Shown: positions 1 through 8,580, numbered from the stretch's first letter. The stretch is DNA of 17,497 nucleotides from CAJXZP01 sp963974475 (GCA_963974475.1 CAXBCR010000040.1:1-17497), one strand, 5' to 3'. Notes: generated by a model not told the origin, from the letters alone. Numbers and translations are program-made.

Positions 1-37
1 TGTGATCAAATAGGTATAACAAACTTCAAAATGAAGC

Positions 38-65
38 CGCTATCGAAAGATAGCGACTTTTTTTG
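38..65 (+). terminator. Intrinsic terminator of an unseen upstream plus-strand gene
   Basis: A perfect 7-bp stem (CGCTATC at 38-44, GATAGCG at 49-55) closes a GAAA tetraloop and is followed by a run of eight T at 58-65. The T-run lies on the plus strand, so the hairpin should stop transcription entering from left of the window. No coding sequence can be recognised in bases 1-37. Confidence 0.75.
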
Positions 66-83
66 TAGCCAATTTAATACACA

Positions 84-124
84 AAAAAACGCCAAGTGAA
101 AATCATTTTCACTTGGCGTTTTTT
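84..124. terminator. Bidirectional intrinsic terminator
   Basis: A 19-bp perfect inverted repeat (84-102 and 106-124) with a 3-base loop has an A-run on its left and a T-run on its right, so it works as a terminator in both directions. It lies 59 bp beyond the stop codon of the minus-strand E1 gene and just after the plus-strand terminator at 38-65. This fits two convergent transcription units. A smaller imperfect hairpin (ACTAAACT at 141-148, AGTTTAGT at 165-172) lies between it and the E1 gene. Confidence 0.85.
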
Positions 125-182
125 ATTGAATTTTGTTTAGACTAAACTTGCTACGTTAAACGCTAGTTTAGTTGAATCCTAC

Positions 183-2276
183 TTAATAATTTAATAGCGA
201 TTGCATCGCTATAAATGCCTTGTCTGCATTTGGCAGCATTGCTTCTTCTAAAACTGAATTTAAAGGAATGGCAGGAACATCTGCAGCGGCTAAAACTTTA
301 ACTGGGGCATCCAATTGCTCAAAACATACATCGTGTATATGACCAGATAATCCTCTAGCAAAAGATTGCCCATCTGGTTCTTCGGTAATGATTAAACACT
401 TATTGTGAATTTTAACACGTTCATATATTAACTCCTTATCAATTGGGGCCAAAGAACGTAGGTCAATAATTTCAATTTGATTGTTTAATTTCTTAGCAGC
501 ATTATGAGCCCAGTGAACTCCCATTCCATAGGTAACAACCACAATGGATTTACCTGCTTTAATATTTTCATCGGACGCTTCCAAAGTAATTTTGCCTTTA
601 CCAATAGGAACCACATAATTTTCGTCTGGCTCAATAGTCATTGCACGTTCAGTACCTTTTACTTTGCTCCAATACAATCCTTTGTGTTCAAAAATAACCA
701 CAGGATTAGGGTCGTAATAGGCAGCTTTCATTAGTCCCTTCATATCTGCACCGTTGGAAGGATATACGACTTTAATTCCTTTAATATTAGTCACAATACT
801 TTCTAAAGAAGAAGAGTGAAATGGACCACCAGAACCATACGCTCCAGTTGGAACCCTTATCACAGAGGAAATTGCCCATTTACCATTGGATAGGTAATAA
901 GAACGACTTAATTCTGTGAAAAGTTGATTTAAAGCGGGCCATATATAATCTGCGAACTGAACTTCCACAATCGGTTTGCAACCAGCGATAGACATACCAA
1001 CAGTGCTTCCAATAATAAAGGCTTCTTGAATAGGGGTATTAAATACCCGATGATTCCCGAATGATTGAGCCAAAGTTGCAGCTTCTCTAAACACGCCTCC
1101 TAAACGACCTCCTACATCTTGACCATAAAGTACAGCTTCGGGATGTTTTTGCATGACTTCTCGAATGGCAAATAAGGCCGAATCTACCATAACGGTTTTA
1201 TCTTTACCTTTTGGAGCACGTACTCCTTTTTCTTCTGTAATTGGAGTAGGAGCAAAATCATACGTAAATAAATCCTCTGGTGTGGGATCAGCAGATGCAT
1301 GTGCTTTTTCAAAATCAGTTTGAACAAGATTAAAAGAGTTTTTCTCTATATCATCTAATTCTTGATTGGTAAATCCAGAAGTCAGTAGTTGCTTTCTAAA
1401 ACGCGGATATGGATCTTGTTTCAATGCTTCATCATAATCATCTCGGTAGGTTTCTCTTCTCACTCCTGAAGTATGATGCGCCAATAATGGAACGCTAGCC
1501 CGAATTAAAAACGGCCTTCTTTCTGTACGTATAGTATGAATTATTTTTTTCAAAGCGATATACGACTCGAAAAAATCTGCGCCATCTACTTCGACAACTT
1601 CTATTCCTTTGAAACCTTTAGCATATTCTGCTGAATTTTGTAATCTAATTTCGGATGAATGAGCGGAAATATCCCATTCATTATCTTGGACAAAGTAGAG
1701 AATAGGAAGTTGTTTTAATGCCGCCATGTGTAAAGCTTCCGAAATTTCACCTTCGGTCATTGCTGCATCGCCAATAGAACATACCACAACCGATTTATCC
1801 TCTTTGGGGGTATACCCTATATTTTCGGTCTCTCGGTATTGAACGCCCATCGCTAAACCAGTTGCAGGAATGGCTTGCATTCCTGTTGCTGAAGATTGAT
1901 ATGGCATTTTGGGTTTGTCGTCATCTTTTAATGATGGATGCGAATAATACAAACGACCACCAGAAAATGGATCATCCCGCTTGCCTAGTAATTGCAACAT
2001 CAAGTCAAAAGGTTTCATCCCCACCCCTAATAAAACGGAGTCGTCTCGGTAATAAGGAGATATATAATCCTGTGGAAGCAACTGTAAACTTAAAGCAAGT
2101 TGAACCGCCTCATGCCCCATAGAAGTGGCATGTACATATTTTCCGGTAACCTCCTTTTTAGTTTCATATAAGTTGGACATGGCGCGTGCTTGGGTTATTA
2201 AATTCCAAGCCTTGGTCAATACCTCTTTACTAATAGAATCTTTTTTTTGTGGAGATTTTGCTTTTTTCTCTTTCAT
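183..2276 (-). CDS. Fused E1 alpha/beta thiamine-diphosphate 2-oxoacid dehydrogenase (branched-chain type)
   Basis: The 697-residue protein joins both E1 subunits of a 2-oxoacid dehydrogenase complex, which decarboxylates a 2-oxoacid on thiamine diphosphate and passes the acyl group to an E2 lipoyl domain. Residues about 20-330 form the alpha part, with the ThDP/metal motif starting at GD 169-170 and closing at DN 198-199, and an HHTSG loop at 267-271. Residues about 360-690 form the transketolase-like beta part (YGQDVGG at 384-390, FHSSS at 486-490, DLRSLAPID at 605-613). Such fusions are common in Bacteroidota and are usually annotated as 2-oxoisovalerate dehydrogenase; the true substrate cannot be read from sequence. 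No E2 or E3 gene is adjacent. A near-match promoter TACCTTTA lies at 2302-2309 on the same strand, 26 bp before the start. Confidence 0.93.
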   Translation of the reverse strand: MKEKKAKSPQKKDSISKEVLTKAWNLITQARAMSNLYETKKEVTGKYVHATSMGHEAVQLALSLQLLPQDYISPYYRDDSVLLGVGMKPFDLMLQLLGKRDDPFSGGRLYYSHPSLKDDDKPKMPYQSSATGMQAIPATGLAMGVQYRETENIGYTPKEDKSVVVCSIGDAAMTEGEISEALHMAALKQLPILYFVQDNEWDISAHSSEIRLQNSAEYAKGFKGIEVVEVDGADFFESYIALKKIIHTIRTERRPFLIRASVPLLAHHTSGVRRETYRDDYDEALKQDPYPRFRKQLLTSGFTNQELDDIEKNSFNLVQTDFEKAHASADPTPEDLFTYDFAPTPITEEKGVRAPKGKDKTVMVDSALFAIREVMQKHPEAVLYGQDVGGRLGGVFREAATLAQSFGNHRVFNTPIQEAFIIGSTVGMSIAGCKPIVEVQFADYIWPALNQLFTELSRSYYLSNGKWAISSVIRVPTGAYGSGGPFHSSSLESIVTNIKGIKVVYPSNGADMKGLMKAAYYDPNPVVIFEHKGLYWSKVKGTERAMTIEPDENYVVPIGKGKITLEASDENIKAGKSIVVVTYGMGVHWAHNAAKKLNNQIEIIDLRSLAPIDKELIYERVKIHNKCLIITEEPDGQSFARGLSGHIHDVCFEQLDAPVKVLAAADVPAIPLNSVLEEAMLPNADKAFIAMQSLLNY

Positions 2277-2340
2277 ATCAAAACCATATAATAGTTGGCT
2301 ATAAAGGTAGTAATTAATTTTTAATTTTTAGCTTAAAGCC

Positions 2341-2375
2341 AAAAGCCAGTCTATTATTTCAATAAACTGGCTTTT
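2341..2375 (-). terminator. Hairpin terminator after the DUF349-DUF3078 pair
   Basis: The arms at 2341-2355 and 2361-2375 form a 10-bp stem (AAAAGCCAGT with ACTGGCTTTT), one mismatch and four more pairs around a 5-base loop. On the minus strand the hairpin ends in a T-rich tract. It sits 19 bp past the DUF3078 stop codon and separates that unit from the E1 gene. Confidence 0.65.
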
Positions 2376-2393
2376 CTTAAAATATAAAAATGT

Positions 2394-3332
2394 TTAGTAA
2401 GTGTAGGTTAAACCTACTCCCACTGTTTCTTTAAACTGAACTGCTGGCCCTATTTGAATAGGTGTTCCAGCGTTGTTTCTTGCTAACACAATAGCAATAT
2501 CTTCATCATAAATAAGATTGGTGGTAACGGTGGCAGTGATAAACTTATTAACTTTCATTAATAGCATCAAATTCCAGTTTACGTCAATAGCTCCGAAATT
2601 ATGAAGATAATCAGAAAAGAAATCTGCTTGAGTACTTAAAGTAACGTTTTCTAAAATTTCTTTTTTGATGGTGATTTTTGCATAGGCACCAAATTCTGAT
2701 CTTACTTTTTCACCAGCTACGTTACCGTATTTTCCTTTTCCAGTACCTACACCATTCGCATCAGGTACATCAAAGTTGGCTAGAGAATCATTTAAGATAA
2801 AAGTGGTTTTACTAGTTACTGGTGAGAGGTTTACGTCAAGCCAATCTCCTTTTTTATAGTTTGCACCAATACCCGCAAGTAAATAGCCTGGAGCCATTAA
2901 ATCAGAAATTTTTAACACTGTGTTATCGGGGTCAAAACCATCTGTAAATTGAGATCTTAAGGTTCCAAAGGCATTTATATCCCAATTTTCGTTCACCTTA
3001 CGACCCAGTTTAGTTCCAATTTCCCATCTATCATCAGATTTGGTAGTTTCATTATTACCTTGTTGAATTAATCCGTAGGCTAAATCGATATAGTTATCCC
3101 AAGATAAACCATCTTTTTTATAATTAAAATTTCCGTTATATAGAAATGTTGCGGCAAAACTGGGTTGACCACCACCTTGCCATCGGTATAAACCTACCTG
3201 ATTAAGCATTAAACCAACACCCCCATTAATAGTCCAGTTGGACGGAATGGTGTCGTTAGTCGTTGTAGCATCTTGTGAAAATGAAACATTGCTTATTGCA
3301 AGCAATCCGAGGAGAATTAATTTGTTTTTCAT
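2394..3332 (-). CDS. DUF3078 family outer-membrane protein
   Basis: This 312-residue protein begins with a clear signal peptide (MKNKLILLGLLAISNVSFSQ, cleavage near residue 19-20). Then comes the DUF3078 pattern known from Bacteroidota: a WxxxGGxGLMLNQ-like segment, a QGGGQ turn near residue 54, and alternating hydrophobic strands with aromatic residues up to the final TYTY. The strand pattern and the aromatic C-terminus suggest a beta-barrel in the outer membrane, but the family has no established biochemical role that I can name. The start follows the DUF349 stop by 14 bp, with no promoter-like motif in the gap, so the two genes are probably co-transcribed. No Shine-Dalgarno sequence is present. 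Confidence 0.85.
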   Translation of the reverse strand: MKNKLILLGLLAISNVSFSQDATTTNDTIPSNWTINGGVGLMLNQVGLYRWQGGGQPSFAATFLYNGNFNYKKDGLSWDNYIDLAYGLIQQGNNETTKSDDRWEIGTKLGRKVNENWDINAFGTLRSQFTDGFDPDNTVLKISDLMAPGYLLAGIGANYKKGDWLDVNLSPVTSKTTFILNDSLANFDVPDANGVGTGKGKYGNVAGEKVRSEFGAYAKITIKKEILENVTLSTQADFFSDYLHNFGAIDVNWNLMLLMKVNKFITATVTTNLIYDEDIAIVLARNNAGTPIQIGPAVQFKETVGVGLTYTY

Positions 3333-3346
3333 GTGTGGATTTGATT

Positions 3347-5047
3347 TTAATCTAAATGGCTGTATACAGTTTCTAATTTAGATTCTAGTTTACTTAATAT
3401 TTGTTTGTTATGTACTATTTTTTGTTCAACTTCTTCTTTTAACGAGTTTGCTCCCTTACTATGCTTAAAAAATCCAAGATTATTTTCGTATTGAAGAATA
3501 TTTGCTTTTATCGTTCTGATTTTTTCACGAATATATTGAGCTTCTTTTTCTAGTGCTTTTTCTGGATGTTGTGCTCCGGAAAGTTCATTAATTTTAACCT
3601 TAAAGAGGTAATCCGAAAGATCTTCTTCTTGAATACCAAATTCGGTAAGTTTTTGATGTATTGCGTTTTTATAATCTACAGATACTTTTTGTTTTTCGTT
3701 CATTGGAACAAATCCAATTTGATTGAACTTATTAATCAAAACATCAATTTCTTGTAAAGATTTCTTTTGATCATCTTGAAATTGAAGGTCCTTGATGTTT
3801 TGGATGATTGCGAATTTATTTTCTAAATTAGCTTTTTGTTCAATGGTATCTTGTTTTTGTTGTGTTTTCTTGTTTTCAAAAAACGCATTACAGGCAGATC
3901 TAAATTTTTTCCAAAGACGTTGTTCATCGCGATGGTGAGCGCTTCCTATTTCGCGCCATTGCTTTTGTAATTGAGTAAGCGTATTTGCGGTATTTCGCTG
4001 ATCGGTGTTGTGAATTAATCCTTCAGCTTTTGCAACTAGCTTCTCTTTTGCCTCTTTGTTTTGATCAAACACGGCTTTTATTTCCGCATAGAATTCACTC
4101 TTTGCTGAAAAAAACTGGTCAGCTTCCTTTTTGAATTCAGCCCAAACTTTGTCATTATCTACTTTAGGTGCGAAACCTATAGTTCTCCAGTCTTTTTGAA
4201 GTTCTAAAACAATTTTGGTATGTTTCTTCCAGCTTTTATCTGATGTTATATTATTCCCGTTTATTTCTTTTAACCGAGCAACCAGAACATTTTTTTTCTC
4301 TAGATTTTCCTTTTGTTTATCTTTTTGAGATTTGTAATATTCTTTTATTTTGTTAAACACATCATGGTTTGCTTCCCAAAACTGATCTCTGATTTCCTCC
4401 CATTTCTCCTTAAAAGTAGGCCCAATTTCATTCCATTCATTGGTAAGTCTCCGAGCGGTAGAATCCATATCCTTAAAAGATTTGATTTGAGCCGTAGCTT
4501 TCATTTTGGCTACAATTTCTTCCTTTAATTGAAGGTTCTTCTTAAGGTCATTTTCCAAAAGTTCACGGTAAATATGCATGTTATAGAAAAACTCATCTCG
4601 TGCTTTACTATACGAGGCCTCCATTTCTTTTACCTTGTCTTGAGGTATTTTACCAATGGATTTCCACTTTGTTTCAATTTCCTTAAATGACTCGTGAGCC
4701 TTTTTTATGTGCTCTTCCGTTTTTAAAGCTTCAATTTGCTCTAACAAACCTTGCTTTAAGGTGAGATTGTTTTTTTCCGCGTTAGCAAGGTTTTCTTTGA
4801 ATGCTTTTTTATGCTTAGAAAATTCAGCCCATAGCTCATCAAACTTGACATCCTGTTCGTCTCGTATTAATTTGAAATCTTCAGCTGCGCCACCATCTGC
4901 AACAAAAATCTTTTTTTGTTCCTGGATAGTATGAGCTACAGCAGCTTGATAGGATTCCAAAATAGGTTTCCCAGCGGCCATTGTTTCTTTCGACATTTCT
5001 TGTTTAACAAGCTCTTGGAGTGCGGTGTTTATCTCTTCTTTTGTCAT
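3347..5047 (-). CDS. DUF349 multi-repeat coiled-coil protein
   Basis: This is a 566-residue, very Lys/Glu-rich, helical protein without a signal peptide or membrane segment, so probably cytoplasmic. It carries about five DUF349 repeats of roughly 65-75 residues, each with a W/F-x-x-IG core followed by a W/F-rich helix: WKSIG near 128, WNEIG near 205, WRTIG near 287, WREIG near 364 and FNQIG near 441. A further partial unit (FDELWAEFSKHKKAF) lies at about 69-83. The last 90 residues look like a coiled coil. The molecular role of the family is not established. The gene appears to lead an operon with DUF3078. A near-consensus TAAATTTA motif lies close upstream of the start in the 65-bp gap to the crotonase gene. 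Confidence 0.88.
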   Translation of the reverse strand: MTKEEINTALQELVKQEMSKETMAAGKPILESYQAAVAHTIQEQKKIFVADGGAAEDFKLIRDEQDVKFDELWAEFSKHKKAFKENLANAEKNNLTLKQGLLEQIEALKTEEHIKKAHESFKEIETKWKSIGKIPQDKVKEMEASYSKARDEFFYNMHIYRELLENDLKKNLQLKEEIVAKMKATAQIKSFKDMDSTARRLTNEWNEIGPTFKEKWEEIRDQFWEANHDVFNKIKEYYKSQKDKQKENLEKKNVLVARLKEINGNNITSDKSWKKHTKIVLELQKDWRTIGFAPKVDNDKVWAEFKKEADQFFSAKSEFYAEIKAVFDQNKEAKEKLVAKAEGLIHNTDQRNTANTLTQLQKQWREIGSAHHRDEQRLWKKFRSACNAFFENKKTQQKQDTIEQKANLENKFAIIQNIKDLQFQDDQKKSLQEIDVLINKFNQIGFVPMNEKQKVSVDYKNAIHQKLTEFGIQEEDLSDYLFKVKINELSGAQHPEKALEKEAQYIREKIRTIKANILQYENNLGFFKHSKGANSLKEEVEQKIVHNKQILSKLESKLETVYSHLD

Positions 5048-5112
5048 TATGAAGGTAAATTTAATTCAATTTGATTTTGTTGAATATTGTAAATCTGAGG
5101 CAAGTTTACTAT

Positions 5113-5886
5113 TTATTTTGATTTGAACTGTGCAATTGCATTTTTTGTGAAGTCGGATAAAACTAATTTACCGCTAATTTCTGCTCTTTTATATAATAAG
5201 GTCTCCCAGTGCTCAGTTCCTTCCCAAAATACTTGCTTTATATGCGACATTGCTTCGGGATTGTAACTATTTAGTTTTTCTGCCAATGCTTGAATGGCAA
5301 CATCCATTGTTGCGGCATCTGGGTAAACTTCGTTATACAAACCTTTTTCTTTTGCCCATTGAGCGGTCTGCCAAGCTTCGGGCGTAATGGCTAATTGTTG
5401 AGCCGCGCCTTCTCCAATTTTTCGAGATACTGCTGGGCCAACTACAAATGGTCCGATACCAATAGCTAACTCGCTTAGTTTTATGGAAGCGTGTTCGGTA
5501 GCAAAGCAATAATCCATAGCAGATGCTAATCCTACTCCGCCACCTACGGCCTTTCCTTGAATACGTCCAATAATTAATTTTTTACAGGTACGCATTGCGT
5601 TTAGAACTTTAGCAAACCCCGAGAAAAAACGTTCGCCATCTACAATGTCCACGATGGCTGTTAATTCTTCAAATGAAGCCCCGCCACAAAAAGCTCGGTC
5701 ACCTCGCGATTTCAATACGATAACATTTACCATCGAATTTAAACCAGTATTAGTAATAATTTCTGCCAACTCACCCAACATATAGCTAGGAAGTGAATTA
5801 CTCATTGGGTGATAAAATTCAATGGTGGCAATTCCATTATCTACATGAAACTCTACATGCCCGTCATTCTCAGTATTCTTGTTCAT
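5113..5886 (-). CDS. Crotonase-family enoyl-CoA hydratase/isomerase linked to paaZ
   Basis: This 257-residue protein has the crotonase fold signatures: CGGASFEEL at 67-75 and GKAVGGGVGL at 111-120, which supply the oxyanion hole, and KLSELAIGIGPFVVGP at 136-151. Compared with classical enoyl-CoA hydratase, the glutamate of GGGCELA (Glu144 in the rat enzyme) is replaced by Gly119. The second glutamate (Glu164 equivalent) is kept as Glu139. Flavobacterial homologues that I recall share this pattern, and their genes also occur beside paa genes. It lies 93 bp downstream of paaZ on the same strand, so a role in phenylacetate breakdown is likely. PaaF-like hydration of 2,3-dehydroadipyl-CoA is one option; isomerase or another crotonase reaction is equally possible. 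Family assignment is firm, the reaction is not. Confidence 0.85.
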   Translation of the reverse strand: MNKNTENDGHVEFHVDNGIATIEFYHPMSNSLPSYMLGELAEIITNTGLNSMVNVIVLKSRGDRAFCGGASFEELTAIVDIVDGERFFSGFAKVLNAMRTCKKLIIGRIQGKAVGGGVGLASAMDYCFATEHASIKLSELAIGIGPFVVGPAVSRKIGEGAAQQLAITPEAWQTAQWAKEKGLYNEVYPDAATMDVAIQALAEKLNSYNPEAMSHIKQVFWEGTEHWETLLYKRAEISGKLVLSDFTKNAIAQFKSK

Positions 5887-5979
5887 CTTTATCTTTTTTA
5901 TTTTAAAACCATATATTGATTTATCTCAGCTCTCCTAGCAGTACCAATAGGTGCATCATCCAGCAGAACAGAAGTAAAT

Positions 5980-8025
5980 TTAATCCTGATCTATTGTTTT
6001 TACCATAGTTAATATGGTGGCCAGCGCTACGGTTTCTCCCGTTTCGTCATATACATCAACTAAAAATTTAACGATCCCTTTTCGGAATTCGTCATCTTCT
6101 CGTTTTTCTTGTAATACCTTTTCTTTTACCGTTAATCGAACCCCAATAGTCGCTCCTGCATAAACAGGTTTGGTAAATCTGCATTCTTCCAATCCGTAAT
6201 TTAATAATACCGGTCCCTTTGCTGGGTCAACAAATAACCCTGCTGCGGCCGACAGGATGAAATATCCGTGAGCTACGCGTTTTTCAAATATGGTTCCGTC
6301 CAAAGAGGTCACATCTGTATGCGCGTAAAAATGGTCCCAACTTACGTTAGCAAAATTTACAATGTCACTTTCTGTAATGGTGCGCTTATGCGTAATTACT
6401 GTTTCTCCAATTTCTAATTCTTCAAAATGCTTTTTGAAAACATGTACAGGTGTTTCTAGGTATTTCCCTCCGGGTTGATAAACTTGGGTCACAGCTCCCA
6501 AAGTGGTTGGACTTCCTTGAATAGAGGTGCGTTGCATGTAATGATATACGCCTCGTTTTCCACCCATTTCTTCACCACCGCCAGCACGACCCGGACCACC
6601 ATGAGTTAGCATTGGCATAGGCGAACCATGACCAGTACTTTCTTTAGCGGAATCTCGATTGTTGATTAAAATACGACCATTGAATGGCGCAGCTCCTAAA
6701 ACAAAATCAGTAGCGATGTTATTGTTTGCAGTAGTAATAGATGTAACCAATGAACCTAACCCCATTTGGGTGATTTGAATGGCTTCATCCATATTTTTGT
6801 AAGGCATGATTGTCGATACTGGACCAAATGCTTCCGTACTATGCACATCCGTTTTTTCAAAAGGACGGTCGTTGTACATTAATATAGGTGACATAAATGC
6901 CCCTTTATTTTTATCGGCTCCTGTTACATTAACTTGGTCTAAGCTACCGTAAATAATTTCTTGAGATGCCGCTAATTCGTTTACTTTTTCAAATACTTCA
7001 TCGCGTTGTTCCAAACCTGCCAATGAACCCATTCGTACTCCTTCCACTTGAGGATCGCCAATCGTTGTTTTTTCCAAACGGGCAGATACAGCCTTTTGTA
7101 CTTCTCCAACCAAATTTTCAGGGACTAATATTCTACGGATAGCGGTACATTTTTGACCTGCCTTTACCGTCATTTCACGGGTTACTTCTTTTACAAAGAT
7201 GTCAAATTCTGGTGTTCCCGGAACTGCGTCCTCGCCCAACACCGTTGCGTTTAATGAATCGGCTTCTAAGTTAAAAGGTACCGAGTTGTTAATGATGTTA
7301 GATTGAGATTTTAACTGACGTCCCGTAAAAGCACTTCCCGTAAATGTTACCACATCCTGCCATCCTACATGATCTATAATGCCACGAGCCGAACCGACAA
7401 TAAGTTGCAATGCACCCTCCGGTAAAATTTTTGATTTATGAATTTCTTGCACCATTAACTCCGTAAGGTAAGAAGTAACGGTTGCCGGTTTCACCACTGC
7501 AGGAACACCTGCCAATAAATTAACCGCTATTTTTTCCAACATTCCCCAAATTGGGAAATTGTACGCATTTATATGGATGGCGACTCCCGTTTTTGGTGTC
7601 ATGATATGAGTTGCAGAAAAGGTGCCTCCTTTACTCATTGGTACTGAATCTCCGTCTACACAAAAAGGAGTATCTGGAAATTGGCGTCTTAGACTTGAAT
7701 AGGCAAATAGATTCCCAATTCCACCTTCAATATCAATCCACGAGTCCATTTTAGTAGCTCCCGTAGCCCAACTCAATGAATAAAATAGATCCTTTTTTGA
7801 ATGTAAATACAAAGCCAATTCTTTGATCATTCTACCACGTTCATGGAAGGTCATGTCTCGTAAGTTTTTATTCCCTACATTTCTTCCGTACGCCAATACT
7901 TCCTCAAACGAGATTCCTTGAGTAGAAGCAGTAGCTATGGTTTCTCCGGTTACGGCATTGTACAGATTTGTGCCTGGACCTTCGCCTTCAATCCACCGTC
8001 CTAAAATGTAATTTTTTAACTTCAT
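5980..8025 (-). CDS. paaZ: Bifunctional PaaZ: oxepin-CoA hydrolase / 3-oxo-5,6-dehydrosuberyl-CoA semialdehyde dehydrogenase
   Basis: The 681-residue protein has the length and two-domain order of Escherichia coli PaaZ. Residues 1 to about 515 form an aldehyde dehydrogenase with FTGS at 228-231, general base Glu254 (FNLEADS) and nucleophile Cys293 (GQKCTAIR); these match E. coli Glu256 and Cys295. Residues about 530-681 form a MaoC-like hydratase with Asp564 and His569 (SWDHFYAHTD), matching E. coli Asp561 and His566. The hydratase opens the oxepin-CoA ring and the dehydrogenase oxidises the reactive aldehyde using NADP. All catalytic residues are present, so the enzyme should be active. The crotonase gene lies downstream on the same strand. 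A near-match -7 element TACTTTTA (7 of 8) lies at 8047-8054 on the minus strand. Confidence 0.96.
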   Translation of the reverse strand: MKLKNYILGRWIEGEGPGTNLYNAVTGETIATASTQGISFEEVLAYGRNVGNKNLRDMTFHERGRMIKELALYLHSKKDLFYSLSWATGATKMDSWIDIEGGIGNLFAYSSLRRQFPDTPFCVDGDSVPMSKGGTFSATHIMTPKTGVAIHINAYNFPIWGMLEKIAVNLLAGVPAVVKPATVTSYLTELMVQEIHKSKILPEGALQLIVGSARGIIDHVGWQDVVTFTGSAFTGRQLKSQSNIINNSVPFNLEADSLNATVLGEDAVPGTPEFDIFVKEVTREMTVKAGQKCTAIRRILVPENLVGEVQKAVSARLEKTTIGDPQVEGVRMGSLAGLEQRDEVFEKVNELAASQEIIYGSLDQVNVTGADKNKGAFMSPILMYNDRPFEKTDVHSTEAFGPVSTIMPYKNMDEAIQITQMGLGSLVTSITTANNNIATDFVLGAAPFNGRILINNRDSAKESTGHGSPMPMLTHGGPGRAGGGEEMGGKRGVYHYMQRTSIQGSPTTLGAVTQVYQPGGKYLETPVHVFKKHFEELEIGETVITHKRTITESDIVNFANVSWDHFYAHTDVTSLDGTIFEKRVAHGYFILSAAAGLFVDPAKGPVLLNYGLEECRFTKPVYAGATIGVRLTVKEKVLQEKREDDEFRKGIVKFLVDVYDETGETVALATILTMVKTIDQD

Positions 8026-8126
8026 ACCTATATTTAATTGAACCCGTAAAAGTAGTGGATCTAGTAGAAATATTTAGTATGAAATGAGTGGAAATATGTG
8101 TTAATTTGGAAGGTAAATTTCAATTC

Positions 8127-8252
8127 ATGGACTATATACCAAAACATCTATTAAGTGATGATATAATCTTTCATTATACCTCCGCTAATGTGGCTATTCA
8201 AAATATTTTGTTTGATATAAAACGAAGACTATCTGGTAAAATGAATACTTAA
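8127..8252 (+). pseudogene. Truncated DUF2971-like N-terminus (41 codons)
   Basis: An ATG-initiated frame of 41 codons ends at TAA (8250-8252). Its residues 14-36 (IFHYTSANVAIQNIL then FDIKRRLS) resemble the opening of DUF2971 proteins, which typically begin with a HYTS segment followed by an I-L helix and an RLS-P turn. Intact family members run to roughly 250-300 residues, so almost all of the gene is missing, and I find no continuation in the following sequence. A near-match -7 motif TTAATTTG lies at 8101-8108, 18 bp upstream of the ATG, so it may still be transcribed. A genuine small protein is the alternative. The homology is from pattern memory only. Confidence 0.4.
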
Positions 8253-8319
8253 AAGCTAGTGAGGTGTTCAATACAATAATCTATAATCCATAAGGGTATT
8301 TGATAACCAACCCTGAGGA

Positions 8320-8418
8320 TCACTTTATTTCTTTACGTTTTTCATTCATTAAGCTGTGTTGGAATTGAAGTTTGGTTTGTTCAATTATTCGATTACTTCT
8401 CTTTTTAAGTTTTTCCAT
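8320..8418 (-). CDS. Possible 32-residue Lys-rich small protein
   Basis: A minus-strand frame starts at ATG (8416-8418) and ends at TGA (8320-8322). The product would be about 32 residues, rich in Lys, Arg, Glu and Gln, with no signal peptide and no family that I recognise. No clear promoter motif or ribosome site precedes it. A frame this short can occur by chance in AT-rich DNA, so this is only a candidate. Confidence 0.15.
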   Translation of the reverse strand: MEKLKKRSNRIIEQTKLQFQHSLMNEKRKEIK

Positions 8419-8572
8419 TTTATTGTATCAATGCATTTGTGTGTTAAATTGTGTTCTGTAGAATATAGTTTAAAATCACAGGCCTAACATCATGAAAGTT
8501 AAAGGAATAGCTAGTCAAAAATGGAACATAAACCGCCTATTCTATTTTTAGTATCAATATGTTTACTTTAAC

Positions 8573-8580
8573 TAACTTTG
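8573..8580 (+). promoter_or_regulatory. Bacteroidota -7 promoter element (TAACTTTG) of the peptidase gene
   Basis: TAACTTTG is an exact match to the Bacteroidota -7 consensus TAnnTTTG. It lies 23 bp before the ATG at 8604. No clean TTTG -33 element is seen at the expected spacing; the upstream tract is T-rich. Its position argues that the upstream in-frame ATG at 8559 is not the start, because that codon precedes the promoter. Confidence 0.5.

Noticed and set aside
135..172. Inverted repeat near GTTTAGACTAAAC as an operator or attachment site
   Set aside because: The arms are short (8 bp) and AT-rich, and they lie downstream of the E1 stop codon where no regulated promoter is expected.
504..734. 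76-codon plus-strand open frame inside the E1 gene
   Set aside because: It lies antisense to a well-conserved E1 beta domain and has no recognisable motif or start context; it is a shadow frame.
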